Shown in pieces: positions 1 through 12,494 of a stretch of DNA of 64,000 nt. The notes under the pieces were generated by a model that made no database searches, had not been told where the DNA came from, and saw only the letters and a program-made list of their open reading frames with translations. Positions within the stretch are counted from its first letter, which is position 1. Every line of letters starts with the position of its first letter. This DNA is from Adineta steineri (taxonomy: Eukaryota > Rotifera > Eurotatoria > Adinetida > Adinetidae). The position numbers and the translations under genes are program-made. Location: NCBI GenBank assembly GCA_905250115.1, contig CAJNOI010000058.1, positions 193,149-257,148 on the forward strand. The letters are read 5' to 3'.

Positions 1-2683
1 CAGCTGAAAATATTAACAAACCTTCATCAACAAGACCTTCGTCTAGCAATAAAGCATCATATGCTCCACAAAATCTTCCGGTTTATGATTATGATCTTGT
101 TGTTGTTGGTGGTGGTTCTGGAGGTAAAACAAACAAATAATAAATAATATTTATTCGTTTTTTCTATAATATTTAGGCCTCGCAGCAGCTAAAGAAGCAG
201 CAAAACTAAATAAAAAAGCTAAAGTAATTTATTTTCAAAATAAGAAACTAATTATTTTATTTTATAATCTATGATTTTACTTTTAAGGTAGCTTGCTTTG
301 ATTTAGTTACTCCAACATATCATGGAACTAAATGGGGCCTTGGTGGTAAATAATTCTTTATAGAATTTTATTTTATTTTTTCTTCTCTTTTTAGGTACAT
401 GTGTAAATGTTGGTGTAAGTATGATATTTTATTAATGAATATCATCTAATATATATCTTCTTGAAGTGTGTTCCAAAAAAATTAATGCATTATGCTGGTG
501 GTATTGGTAATATTCTTCATCGTGATGCAGCTGAATTTGGTTGGCAAAATGTTGATAATGGTAAACATGATTGGGCAACAATGCAAACATTAATTGGAAA
601 TTATATCAAATCTCTTAATTTTTCCTATAAAGTACAACTTCGCTCAGCAAATGTTACATATTTAGATGGTTTAGCTCATTTTATTGATCAACATACTATT
701 GAATGGAAGGTAAATCATATAGAATTTTAAAGAAATCATATGTTTTTTTTTCTGTTAGAGTTTAACAAAAAGTGGTCGCTTAACATTTGATAAAGCTATT
801 ATAGCAGTTGGTGGACGACCGACTTATGGTGATTTTCCCGGTCGAGAATTATGTATTAGCTCCGATGATATATTTTGGTTAAAAAAAAATCCCGGTAAAA
901 CACTTATTATTGGTGCTGGTTATATTGCCCTTGAATGTGCATCATTTCTTCATCATATTGGTAATGATGTAACTGTCATGATACGTTCAAGACCATTACG
1001 TACAATGGATCATCAATGTGGTGAAATGATATGTGAATTAATGGAACGTGATGGAGTGAAATTTATAATGCCAGCTAATCCACGTTCATTTTGTGCTTTA
1101 GAAAAGCCAGAGAAATTAGAGAATGCAAAAGAAATTCGACCAGGTGTTTGGGAACATGGAAAAGATGCTAAAGGAAACGAACAATATTTACATGGATCTG
1201 GTGTTATTGAAGTAAAACATGCAGATGGAAAAACAACATGGATTCAGCCAAAAGGAGAAATTGAGGTTAAATATGAATATGCTGATCATCAACGTAAAGG
1301 AAAAATTCATTCCGAAAGTTTTGATACAGGTAAATATTATTTTTGAAATTAAACGTAACAAAATATATTATATTTATATGTTTTTAAGTTTTATTGGCTA
1401 TTGGTCGAACAGCTAATATTGCAGGTCTTGGCCTTGATCAAATTGGTGTACATGTTGTTAATGGAAAAGTTCTTGTTGATGAAACAGAACAAACTAATTT
1501 ACCACATATTTATGCTTTGGGTGATGTAGCCACTGGTAATGAACGAAAAGTTTATTTTTCTAAAATTCCATATAGAATAATATAATATTTTGAGGACTTT
1601 CAAGGACATGTCATTATAAGTATTAAGATAATTCTTACTCTTCATATTTAAGTGGAATTTGACATTTCCTTTAATAATCATCAACATATATTATCTATAT
1701 AGAGATTTGTCAATGGTATAATTATTTATAAGTTAAATATTTCTTTAGGTGTTATTAAACATGGTAAAGATTTACAACATCAAGCTCAAGTAACTATTGA
1801 ACGACCTGAATTAACACCTGTTGCTATTCAAGCTGGTCAATATTTAGCACGACGTCTATGGAATCTTTCGAATCAATTAATGAATTATCGAAGTATTCCA
1901 TCAACTGTATTTACAAGTCCATCTGAATATGGTTTTGTTGGTCTTCATGAAGAACAAGCAATGCAATCACGAGAAGGTTTGTTTCTTTTTTTTTCTAAAT
2001 ATGATAATTTTCTTGTTCTAGATGGAGGTATTGGTAAGGAGAATGTTCGAGTTTATTGGTCAAGATATGGAAATCTTGAAATATCTCCCATACATCCACA
2101 TATAAAACCAACACGTAGTGACTGTTTCGTTGGAAAAAATTCTTGGACACAACAATATGCATTAAAAAATAATGTTGATTGGCCTGAAGCAACATATGAT
2201 TTAGAAAACTCGAATTATGTTTTATTTAGTGATGATATTGGTGGCCAAAAACGTACAGCTGCACGTGTCATAAAGAAATACCGTAATGAACAAGCAAAAA
2301 ATAAAATAACATATGATATTGAAATTCAGAATGAAGAAAAAACCATTGTTGAAGGTGTTACTGGTGAACAATTAGAATTACAAGAAGAACAAGAATTAGA
2401 AAAAGGAGAAGTATTTTACAAAGCAAATTGTTTAGCTAAATTAATTTGTGACAAAAGTCAAAATGATCGAGTGGTTGGTTTTCATTATATGGGACCAAAT
2501 GCTGGTGAAGTTACACAAGGTTTTGCATTAGCTATTATGATGGGTGCAACAAAACAACAATTTGATGATCTCGTTGGTATTCATCCAACTGCAGCAGAAG
2601 AATTTACTGTATTAGGTGTAACTAAAGAATCGGAATCGACATTATTGAAAGCAGCTGGTTGTGGTGGAGGCTCATGCGGTTAA
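1..2683 (+). CDS. TXNRD: Thioredoxin reductase (5' partial), Sec-free C-GGGS-C tail
   Basis: NADPH- and FAD-dependent disulfide reductase of the glutathione-reductase-like family that reduces thioredoxin. The 5' end lies outside the window: the open frame runs from base 3 with no Met. Exons read as <1..123, 177..223, 288..345, 395..414, 467..709, 759..1329, 1389..1535, 1749..1976 and 2022..2683; phases agree throughout, giving about 698 visible residues. Seen: a Ser/Pro/Asn-rich linker, the FAD site DLVVVGGGSGG, the redox motif CVNVGC, NADPH-site GAGYIALE, LLAIGRT, the second FAD motif ALGDVA, and the interface motif GIHPTAAEEFT with the catalytic His. The protein ends GCGGGSCG followed by two stops. 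The usual animal end is GCUG or Cys-Cys. Insertions of roughly 60 and 100 residues, at about 1095-1310 and 2080-2400, make it longer than the ~500-residue core. An upstream glutaredoxin domain cannot be excluded. Confidence 0.93.
395..414 (+). other. 20-nt microexon carrying the first redox cysteine of TrxR
   Basis: Flanked by ...tttttag and gtaagt. It supplies the residues TCVNVG; the second cysteine of the CVNVGC disulfide motif starts the next exon at 467. Reading phase is kept on both sides (58+20 = 78 nt, 26 codons). Confidence 0.85.
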
Positions 2684-3637
2684 TAAGTTCAAAGGACTTG
2701 TTTACAATGATCAGAAACTGAATATTCTTGTACTTTTTTCTTTGTTTGTCATAGATTAATTAATCATGCTACATCTGTACTGAGAAAAAGATTATATATA
2801 TATATAAATATAAGTATTAATAAAAGAAATATGAATATGTGGTTTCTATTTTTACCAACCGACAAAACAAACAAACGAAGAGGTCGTTTTACTAAGAAGA
2901 TTAATAAATATGTAGGCGGTTAAAATATTTGTTTAATGTGATGTAAATCATGTTTTTAAATGAAAGATGAGTGTCTAAATACAAAATAAGAATACATAGA
3001 TTGTATCTTTTATCTCGAATCATTGTTGCGGAAGGAAATTTAAATATTTCCTTTAGAACGCTTTATTTATTGCGTAGATACATATATTTATCCTCTATCA
3101 ATAGATTATAATCTTTGTTGAATTGTTTCTATTTTTGTAATAATAATCCTAAAATATTGAAATTAATTCTCGTCTATCAAAATGATCTTCCGAATAGTTA
3201 ACTAATAGCTAGTTTTATCATGTATAGATTATTTAAGTAACAATAGTACATGTTTATTATATCCGAGATGAATAACAAAATTACACTTGAATTAATTGAT
3301 TCTATTTAACAAATAATATTTATAAAACAATACTGTTTTTCAAGGTCAAAAACCGTTTTTATATTTCCTTGGTAAATTGCTCATTCTATCGTTGTATTCC
3401 CTTAAGGTTATAGATCACTATTATAATTCCTCAGATAATTGTGAGTCAAAAAAAATAAAAATAGATCATTCAACTAAATGATCAGATCAGAAGCAAAAAT
3501 ATAATTAACTCATAGAATCTTTTTTTTTCCTATTCAAAATATATATATATATATCTATTTATTTATTTTTATTAATATGTGCATACAATTAGGAATGTAT
3601 ATAGTGTTTTAACTATTGATCTTGTCTTTTTCTATTT
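2684..3637. other. Intergenic region between convergent genes
   Basis: Downstream of the thioredoxin reductase and of the minus-strand GPCR. It has TA-dinucleotide runs near 2794-2810 and 3539-3554 and a poly(A) signal for the reductase. I see no gene. Confidence 0.6.
2819..2824 (+). terminator. Poly(A) signal AATAAA of thioredoxin reductase
   Basis: AATAAA 136 nt after the stop codon, the first canonical hexamer downstream of this gene. Confidence 0.6.
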
Positions 3638-4956
3638 CTAAAGATTAGCAACAGGACTTTCATCGGCAACTGCAGCACCAACCGGATTAACAATAACACC
3701 ACCATTTGTATATTCAGGTGTTCGACTTAATCGTCTCATAATAAGACGCATGATTGAAACGTTTTGTTGTTGCATATTATCATATAATGATTGCCGTCGA
3801 TAATGATAACTTTGATATTTTTCATGTGGTAATAAACATAAAAAAACTAAACCTTTTAATTCATCACGAAATAATTTTGATGAACATGAATAAAGAAAAA
3901 AATTTGCCATATAATTTATATTTCGTATTGTAAATGTTATTGTACGCCATGTTAATTTATTTTTTAACCATAGACAATCACCGGTTTGATCGAGTGCTTC
4001 ATAATAAATCCACCAACATTGAAATGGTAATGTACACAGTAAATGAACAAGACAAACAAGTGTTAATGTAACTGTTATTGATGATGTTAATTCAACAATA
4101 CCACGTTGACATAAACGATAAATAACAGTTGAATTTAATAATAATACAAAAATGAAAGGAAGAAAATAATTTATTACAACTGATACCATTCCCATTGTAT
4201 CATAAAGACTATCATCATAAACACCACATTTAGAATAATGTATTAATGTATGATTGTCTGAAGATGTTTGCAATGGTTGCCAACTAAGAAAATTTTCTGA
4301 TGTATTTCTATAAATACGAAAAATAATTTTTTTTAACCAAAAAAATCGATTTAACAAACTTTAAAGAATTTTTAATTGTTGATGTATATGTTAAATTCGG
4401 TGCTCGAGTTTTAATAACTATTTTAACAACAAATATAAACCATGTAGATAAGATTGTCGATATAAAAAGTATTCCAAGTACAAGAAAAAAGATTTTTCGA
4501 TGGGTAAATAATATTTTATTATGATGTGGTAACCATACAGCACAAAATCGTTCAAATGCAATACAAACCATAAGCCAACTTGAACAACATGTAAAAGCTA
4601 AGTCAAAAAAACCTAGAAAAAAAAGAAAAGATATATTATTTAAATAAGAAGAATTAGTTAATACCATGTGTTCGACACCAGAATGGTGATGCATCTGTTA
4701 ATTCTCGTTTTAATAGAGTTTCAAGCCATAAAAGTGAAACAGGTATAAGAAGTACTAATGAATCGACAATAGCTAATGCAATAGTTAAAATTGATACAGA
4801 TTGTCTTTTAAGATCTGTCATAATGAAAACACATATTGTAAGAATATTTCCAAGTAATCCAACACTAATTATTATTGGTGTTAGATGGATAAATAATTTT
4901 TGTGTTGATGTACCATCGAGTAATTCAAATTCTTTTAATGTACAAGATGTTGTCAT
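3638..4956 (-). CDS. Class A-like GPCR (FMRFamide/neuropeptide-receptor type)
   Basis: Complement of 3638..4307, 4360..4612 and 4665..4956. Both introns are 52 nt; total 1215 nt, 404 aa, ATG start. Seven hydrophobic segments are visible. TM1 has GLLGNILTICVF with the conserved Asn. TM2 has LALAIVDSLVL with the conserved Asp. A Cys (FWCRTHG) precedes TM3. The end of TM3 reads FERFCAVWLP where DRY would be. TM7 is INYMANFFLYS, a weak NPxxY equivalent, followed by SSKLFRDELKG (helix 8). The conserved WxP of TM6 is poor. The overall layout resembles invertebrate FMRFamide-type or orphan peptide receptors; ligand unknown. Plasma membrane, G-protein coupling expected. Confidence 0.85.
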
Positions 4957-7040
4957 TTTGTCCTTTTATATTTCTACAAATATACGCTATAGTATAGATC
5001 AATCAAGATATAGAAAAGCCTCATTAGGTAAGACAGACATAAGTATAGCGTCAATAAATATAGACTACAAAGCGATAGTTACTATTGGAAGGAATAAATG
5101 TCAGCATATTGAAGGGAAAACGTGTGGACATTATTATTCTCTTTTCTATCTCGTTTAATTAATTTGAGAATAATGACCGCTATTCTTATACAGAGTGCAC
5201 TGATGAGCTTTACCGATATATATATATACTAGGGTGAAAGGTTAAACAAATCTCTAGAGATTGAAACAATTCTTCTACTTTAGTATCCTCTTACGTAGTA
5301 AATGTGTTAACCGAAGCAAGTAAAGAAACTAATGAAAAGCATTAAAAAAATTGATGGAAAGTATATAGACTTACATTGATAATAAAATATAAAATTCAAT
5401 TCAATTCAAAACAAAAACAAAAAAAATTATGATTTTTCTTTTAATAGTCTTACACATGGTTATATGTGACACTGATGAATATACATTATGGTTTTTCTTT
5501 TTTACTAATAATAAATGACTATTTGAGAAGTTGTTTTTTTTCCTGATAATCTCAATCGGTGGTTAGATTAAAATTTAAAAATAGAATAGAAAACGATATT
5601 TTAGTTCTTTTTACCTCGATCGGAAAAACAACAACCAAACGAATATATGCATACACTCGGTGATATTAATTCATGACAAGAGAATTTACTGTCATTTCAA
5701 CTGTGTTTTGCAACATATGCAATGGTATATAAGAAGAGATGAGAGAGAAGCGACCGATGACAGATCTTTATTGTTGTCTGTGACAGAAAAATAACACCAG
5801 ATACGTATATAATCGAAATTATTGATAGAGATATACTTGATTCAACACTATTAAATAGACTATGTCACACTATCATGACGAACTTATATCATTATTATTA
5901 TTTTCTGTCTTAATATTAATAGAAATACATAAAAATAACAAAATATAACAAGTAAATGTACTTCTCTTTTATCGTAATACCGTTGTCATTATCAGTAGCA
6001 GTAACTTTGATGATATATGTCCACGTTCTTGCGATTTTTCCAGATTGAATTTGCTTCTTTTTTCTCCTTCTTCTTCTTTTTCTTCGTCTCTCTTTCGTCG
6101 TTGTCTCTCGTCTTTCTGTATTATTATATTTTCTTTTTCTCTCTTTCTCTACACTAAAGCGTTTTTGCTCTCAACATAGAATAATATATCGACAAGAGAA
6201 GAAAAAAATGAAGAAAGAAAAAACTCTAGACTGTCCAGAAGATCGATAGAGACCATATGTAAGTTTCACATAAAAGAGTACTTATGACAGACTAAGTGAT
6301 TAGATAAACAATAATATACAATACTTTGAAATTTTCTCGACAGTCATGATTTCATATTGTTTCCTGTAGTGTTTGTGCGTATATATATACAATAGTCAAT
6401 CTATAGTTGATTGTAAAAAACAACTGACAATATATACAAGATTTCCTTGTGTTTTTGGCAGAACTGTCATTTAAGAATTACAAATAAACAAAAAGAAAAT
6501 ATACAAATCGAACATCATAATCTATCGATGCGACTGTTCCATGGGAAAACTTCTTACACATAGAGAGAAACGATAAAAATAGATATATCAAATATACATA
6601 TGCAAAAACTCTCGGTTATTAATATATATCTATATATATTATTTTTTGTCTTTGTTTCATTTTGTACAATATACATTCCTATGATATTAGCACCATCTAT
6701 TATACACTGTATACGCATGCATATATTTCTAATCTAAATGTGTTGAAATCACATCAAGTGAAATCTATTATGCCAAAGGGAACAATGTGAAGGATAATCA
6801 TAATGTTTTTCTTCTTTGTTTCGAAACACAAAACAATATTCTCAATACAAGAATGAGAACAATACACTATCGTAAATCGATGACTTTCGCTCTCTTGAGA
6901 AAACTACATGTATATAGGATAATTTGAAACAATTTTTTTTCCTTTTGACATACTTCTTTATGAATACAAAGAATGGCTCCGAGAAAAAAAGTCTCATTAA
7001 AATATAATTTTTATTCAATATATACAGTACATCTTCTTGC
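4957..7040. other. Gene-poor region upstream of the GPCR
   Basis: No convincing coding sequence on either strand. Contains a TA run near 5216-5228 and a strong pyrimidine tract at 6055-6160 (purine-rich on the minus strand, the sense strand of the GPCR at 3638-4956). Probably holds that gene's promoter or 5' UTR exons and the 3' end of the sterol-reductase gene. Confidence 0.5.
6055..6160. repeat. Pyrimidine-rich (CTT/CTCT) low-complexity tract
   Basis: About 100 bases dominated by C and T, read as GAA/GAGA on the minus strand. Simple sequence, possibly a GAGA-type promoter element of the upstream GPCR. Confidence 0.6.
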
Positions 7041-8358
7041 TCAATGAGAAACAAGATCTTTCTGACACATCCTATTGTAAATAACTAGCAGATAATATAA
7101 AGGTAACATCCATGGAATAGGCATTAAGCCGCAAGGTATTGTCCAAGAAATAAGTATTAGCAAATTTCCTAAATAAAAGAAAGGAAATCATCATAAATAT
7201 ATATTCAAGTAAACATATACCAAGATAATATGGATGTCGACATAAAGTCCAATAGTTCGATATCAATGAAATCAATCCATATGATTTAGTATTCTTCTTA
7301 GAAGATATTTCTTGTTGATAATGAATACTTCGACGAGAGATAAACATACCAAGTAAAAAAAGTATAACTGATACAATTATATATAATCGTTTGATCGGAT
7401 AATTAACAAGAATCAAATATTGCGATGGTAAACACCTAATTAAATATCCAGAAAAAAGAAATGTATCTATAAGACTTGAAAAAAAACTATGTTGATATAC
7501 CAGAGAAAAGGAAACCAACAAAGAGAACCGAATATATGTATAAATCCGATTGTTTCTTTTTTAGTGTTATTATTTCTAAGACGAATATCTTCATACCATA
7601 TTAATTGCAAAGCTTGTAAAATTTGTTGAATAACAACAAGAACAAAAGCAGGTGGTCGACGATATGTATATAATTCGATTGTTTTAAGAAAAAAACAAAG
7701 ATTTAAACATGCCCATCCAATTAAACCTATTCGTAATTCAAAAAATAACTTCAAATCAATACCAGTTATAGTTAAATTAATATCAGTGCCATAGAAAAAT
7801 GCAACGATTGGATTTATTTGTTTTAAATAACGTGTTTCATTGCCTTTAATAAATAATAAAAGACCAATAAAATAAGAAACTATAATTGAAGCAACAAGAA
7901 TTTTATGAATATTATCATAGATATATGATGCATGAATAATTTCGAACCAATTTAATATATAAACACCACCAAGAGAAAAAACAAAAGCTATTATTCCATT
8001 ATGATGATAATATTGTTTTCTAATCAATGAGAAAAAAGCGGACTAAAAGAAGAATTTTATCAATAAATAATGAATAGTTTATGCTAACTTGAATGAGTAA
8101 CCATCCGAGTACAATAGCTAAACAATCGACATCAAATATAAACATATCATGGACATGTTGAAATGATTCTACAATAGGATGTCTTAATGTACAAGTAATA
8201 TTGAAGAAAAATAATAATAGAGGAAGAAATATTAAAAGAATAAATGCCAATAATGGAGAATGTCGACGTAAATTTTTATATATTTCATTATCAGCTAAAT
8301 GATCTTTTAAACCATCAACACTATTATCATTTATCATAGTTATATCACTTTTAGACAT
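7041..8358 (-). CDS. ERG4/ERG24-family sterol reductase homologue (TM7SF2/LBR/DHCR7-like), C-terminus eroded
   Basis: Complement of 7041..7168, 7221..7435, 7501..8042 and 8089..8358; introns of 52, 65 and 46 nt; 1155 nt, 384 aa. Members reduce the C14(15) or C7(8) double bond of sterols with NADPH in the ER or inner nuclear membrane. Seen: about nine hydrophobic segments, the family signature INPIVAFFYGTDIN followed by FFELRIGLIGW (family: NP..FF.G.ELNP...F..ELRPGLIGW), and RHPYYLGN near the C-terminus (family: RHPNYLGD). The protein stops about 30 residues after that. It lacks the highly conserved HR..RDE..C..KYG..W..YC tail that forms part of the NADPH/sterol site. A minus-strand AATAAA about 25 nt past the stop supports a real gene end. 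It may be a non-catalytic homologue or a decaying gene. The ATG at 8358 is the first in frame. Confidence 0.8.
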
Positions 8359-8394
8359 TTTTATATAATTCTTTTTGGCGCTATCGTATTTCAA

Positions 8395-11300
8395 GATTAT
8401 ATCTTTGTTGAAATTAAAATATGTACTGACTACTATATTTCAAATCTTCATGATTGATAGATCGATGATTAGATGATAACTATAGTCCGATGGATAACGA
8501 AATTTACAGTCCTTTTATCTTACCAAAGAGTAACAATAAGTCTATTACATTAGCTGTAAAGTAGATCTATCATCAGATATACGAAGATAATAATTACGAG
8601 GAATGATTATTGTCTTACTGATATCCTTCGAAAGTTGATGATATATTAGTTAATATATCAACATACATACGGAAAATAATTCGATATCTCAAAAAACCAA
8701 ATATTGTTTTGGTTTTAGTATATATAACAAAAATTCAAAATTTATTTTTCATCATTATCTCAATTAAATTCATTTTAATCAATTAGTAACTATTGTTATT
8801 TATTATGCGATAATAATGATAAATACCACATGACCATGAATACCTTAGAGAAGACATTACAATCAATACGTCATTATACATTATATATACAAATGTCAGT
8901 TTCGCTAGTATATAAAAACTCTATAATGCAATTAGCATTTTCTTTTCTTTTTGAATGCCATAAGGATGATATCGAAATGATTGAAGAAGATATAATTTAA
9001 TCTATAAACAATATTATTGATGGAATATTAACAAAGTTAACCGTAACGATTAAAATCATATACTATCAGATTTTTAAAAAAGGCACTTAGATAAAATGCT
9101 CATAAATATTTTGCCCGATCACCAACGATTCCATTAACCCTTTCAGGACTGGTTTTGCTTTCACGATCAGTGTATTATTCTTAAACTATCTTTTTAAACA
9201 CGACTCAAAAAAAGAAGCCTGAACCCCCTCCAGAGTAGGTGATACATATGTTGTACCACGGTCCTGAAAGGGTTAAAGTATATTTTAGTACATGTTTCGT
9301 CCGATTTGTTTTTATCAAATACTATTCTTAAATTTCTAGAATATGTTTACAATATATCTCTGGTTATATTCCCTCTATTGATATTTTGATTCAATACTTA
9401 TTTTGTTTCATAAAAGCAATGACAAACAGGTTGTGCTTGAAATTTATATTTATTAATTATTATATTAAACTTCTTTCTTGGCGCTAGAATTATATTAATA
9501 CAATTGAGTGATCAAATACAATATGATAGAAAAATAGCCTATCTTGTCACTTAGAATTAATTCATGAAAACTAAATCTAATATTAAAAGATAACAAAGAA
9601 GATGATAGGACGAAAAATGGAAGTATTATAGATATTTTTAAATGATGCTTTCAATGTGTAATATCCATTAAATGTTCACTATTCTACTCAAGCTGTCAAG
9701 CGGAAGTGTTTCTAACCATGAAAACACGCAATTTTATCAATTCCATTATAAAAATCTTAATTTTGTCCTAAGACAAGGTGAATTAAGCATGTTTTTGAGA
9801 AAAATAAAAATCCATTAATGTGCGTGGGAAAATGGGTCAATAAATATCAAATTGCACTTGAAAAATGATGACATTAAGAGTAAAACCTCGACAGATTTTA
9901 TAAGAATAAAAAAGTGTATTTTAAAAAATATATATTTACAATCAAAATAAGTTTTGTTTTTCTCAACATATGTCTCAAGTATCGTTTTTTACCGATTACT
10001 AACTGATTGGTTTTCTTTTGAATATATGACAGATAATAAATCAAAATATGTCTAACGAATGCTGTCATTGAATATTGATATATATATAAATATTAAAAAA
10101 ATCTGTTTTTAACTTATGATGATAAAATACATTTGTTGAAAGAAAACATATGGTCGAATTTTCAAAAAGATTTGTTTTTTTAAATCTACTATTATGTATA
10201 GAAGAAAATCTTATTTATGATAGATTTCGATACGTAATAAATATTAAATTAGATATACGCCATGATAAAGAACATTTTCAATGTCATATTAACTCATTTA
10301 GTGCTTAATTTTTTCTTTCGATTATAAATATCACAACAGTGACGCAGGCATGATACTCATTAAAAAGCTTTTTGTTCATAATCATGCGTAAAAACAGTTA
10401 TCTTTTTTTAAAAAGCTTCCGATTATGCGTAGTACTCATTTAAAATAGAAAACTGACAATCTTATCTATTGAATACTAAGTCAGAGTATATTTTAAATAA
10501 AATATAGTAAACTACTTCTTTGTCATATTATTTTCTATAGATGCATTTTGTAGTTTTTTATGTTTTAATGATTTATGTAACTAGTATTAAGTTTTACTAT
10601 ATAATTTGAGCCGATAATAGTTATAATATAATAGACTTGCCCTATTAATTCTCATTGAACATACATTTGTTTTCTTCCATCAATCTAAGAGTTACCGAGT
10701 ACTCGTACGTAGGGTACCCAGTATAACTTTCTATTTTTGGAGATATAATAAAAATTGATCTTTCTATTTCATTTAGTTATAGTTAAAATAAATGTCATTC
10801 TATAATAGATTGTTCAAAAGGCATATAATTCATGCACGCAAAGAACATTATAAGATTGTACAAAATTCTCTTAGAATAGATCCTACTGAGCAACACGATA
10901 TTAACGGCGACTTCATAAAACTAGAACACTTCCGAACCTTTCAATTACATTAAAATGAAGTGTCTTTTATAAAGAGCTTATACGTCGGTATGTTTTTAAC
11001 TGGTAAACATTTTTCTTCCACTTTTTTGAGCACGATTATGTACCCAATAATTGAAAAAGTACAGTTTGATAAATTGTTTTTTTCTTTGCCTCAGTCTTAA
11101 GATTTTCAATAAAAAAGATAAAAATAAATCTATTAAAATAGATACATGTACAGACATTATCCTAAGGCATTTTTTTGTATTTCAGGAACATGACCCAGCA
11201 TCAGTAGTTAAAGTAAATATTGATTAAAAATGAATTATTCGTAAAAACAAAAAACTTCAATGTATTGAAATATTAATTTGTAATTAAATATAATGACAAT

Positions 11301-12494
11301 TAATTTATCAGTAGATTGAATTAAAAGAAGAATGTACAACTATGTCTAAAAATAAATTTACCTAAAGTAATATTTTTTTTTATTATTATTATTTCCTTGG
11401 AGATGAATAGAATAATTACGTAGTCATCTTTATCATTTATCAATAGGAGATAAAACAGTTGAGAAAAAAACATTTATTAATAGATCAAATCATTAAAAAT
11501 TTATTATTAAATATAAATTTTACTAATTCAACTTTAGAAAGTATTCAATAATATACAAAACGGTTAATTACGCCTCATGCTATTTTAATATTGATAATAA
11601 AGAGAAACTCTGAAACAAATTAAAAAATGACTAATATAGAAAGACTCAGTCTCATGCTTTACAAAAAAAGAAAATAAGCTTTAAAGTATAATACATCCTA
11701 ATATTTCCTAAAAAAGATGATCATGTCATGTCTCTATTCATCATTTATATGACATTTTTGTAGTACATATATATGAAGTACTTGAGAGATTTTGTTAGAC
11801 AAGTATTCAATTTAATTATTATCCTTCTCAAAATAAATCAAATCTTAGCTCTTCAAAGATAATATAATTCTATAATACCAGTAGACTCAATGACTCTATC
11901 AATTATGTTTTTACATCGTTTTATCTTTAATGTATATGTACTATAACACTTTTGCTCTGAACCTTTTATCAGTGTTTGTTTTTTATATCACTTTCATAAA
12001 ACAAAACATATTTTTATAGGAATCATTTGAGTGTTATAAATAAATTATCTTCAAATGAGTAAAAATAATCTAATCTAATTTAATAAATTATCCTTATTAG
12101 ATTAGATAAATACTATAAACAACAAAACATGATTTTTAATATACAGTATCATTTGATAATAGTTATGAAAGATACTTATTTCCATTTACACATGTTTTTT
12201 GTTAATCCATTATGTAAATAATTCCATTTGAAAAGTTCTGATCGGAATTATTTTTATCTTGATAATTGACATATTAGAAAAAGTATAACGACAACCAGGG
12301 TTTCATTTCTACATCTATTGCACTCAATTTATACTAGCACTTAACCAATAGACAACAAAATAAAGCAAGACAAATACACGTAGAAACACACAAATAAATA
12401 TATGTATATTTATATATATATATAGGATGATGATTATAAACGAAAACAGATGTTTCATATGATCACCGGCATAGAATCAATAGAAAAAAATTGT
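8395..12494. other. 4.1-kb gene-poor region
   Basis: No open frame with recognisable protein character on either strand, and base composition is strongly AT. The only structured element I see is the TTAA-flanked MITE at 9134-9276. A TA run lies at 12410-12423. It may contain promoter elements of the minus-strand sterol-reductase homologue. Confidence 0.5.
9134..9276. mobile_element. piggyBac-like MITE, 135 bp with TTAA target duplication
   Basis: The element spans 9138-9272. Its ends are perfect 12-bp inverted repeats, CCCTTTCAGGAC at the left and GTCCTGAAAGGG at the right. Both are flanked by TTAA (9134-9137, 9273-9276), the target duplication of piggyBac transposons, whose ends typically start with CCC. 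No coding capacity, so it is non-autonomous. Confidence 0.8.

Noticed and set aside
2640..2690. Possible selenocysteine codon (UGA) and SECIS element for thioredoxin reductase
   Set aside because: The frame ends with TAA TAA and has no in-frame TGA in the tail; no SECIS-like structure was evident downstream.
4823..5158. Plus-strand 111-residue frame antisense to the GPCR start
   Set aside because: Overlaps the first exon of the well-supported GPCR and has low-complexity composition.
6842..7054. Minus-strand frame of 70 residues downstream of the sterol-reductase homologue
   Set aside because: It overlaps the 3' UTR and last codons in another frame, has no clear start and no family features.
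8395..12494. Search for hidden genes or tRNAs in the 4-kb gap
   Set aside because: No tRNA-like cloverleaf, long frame or recognisable domain was found by eye; only the MITE stands out.
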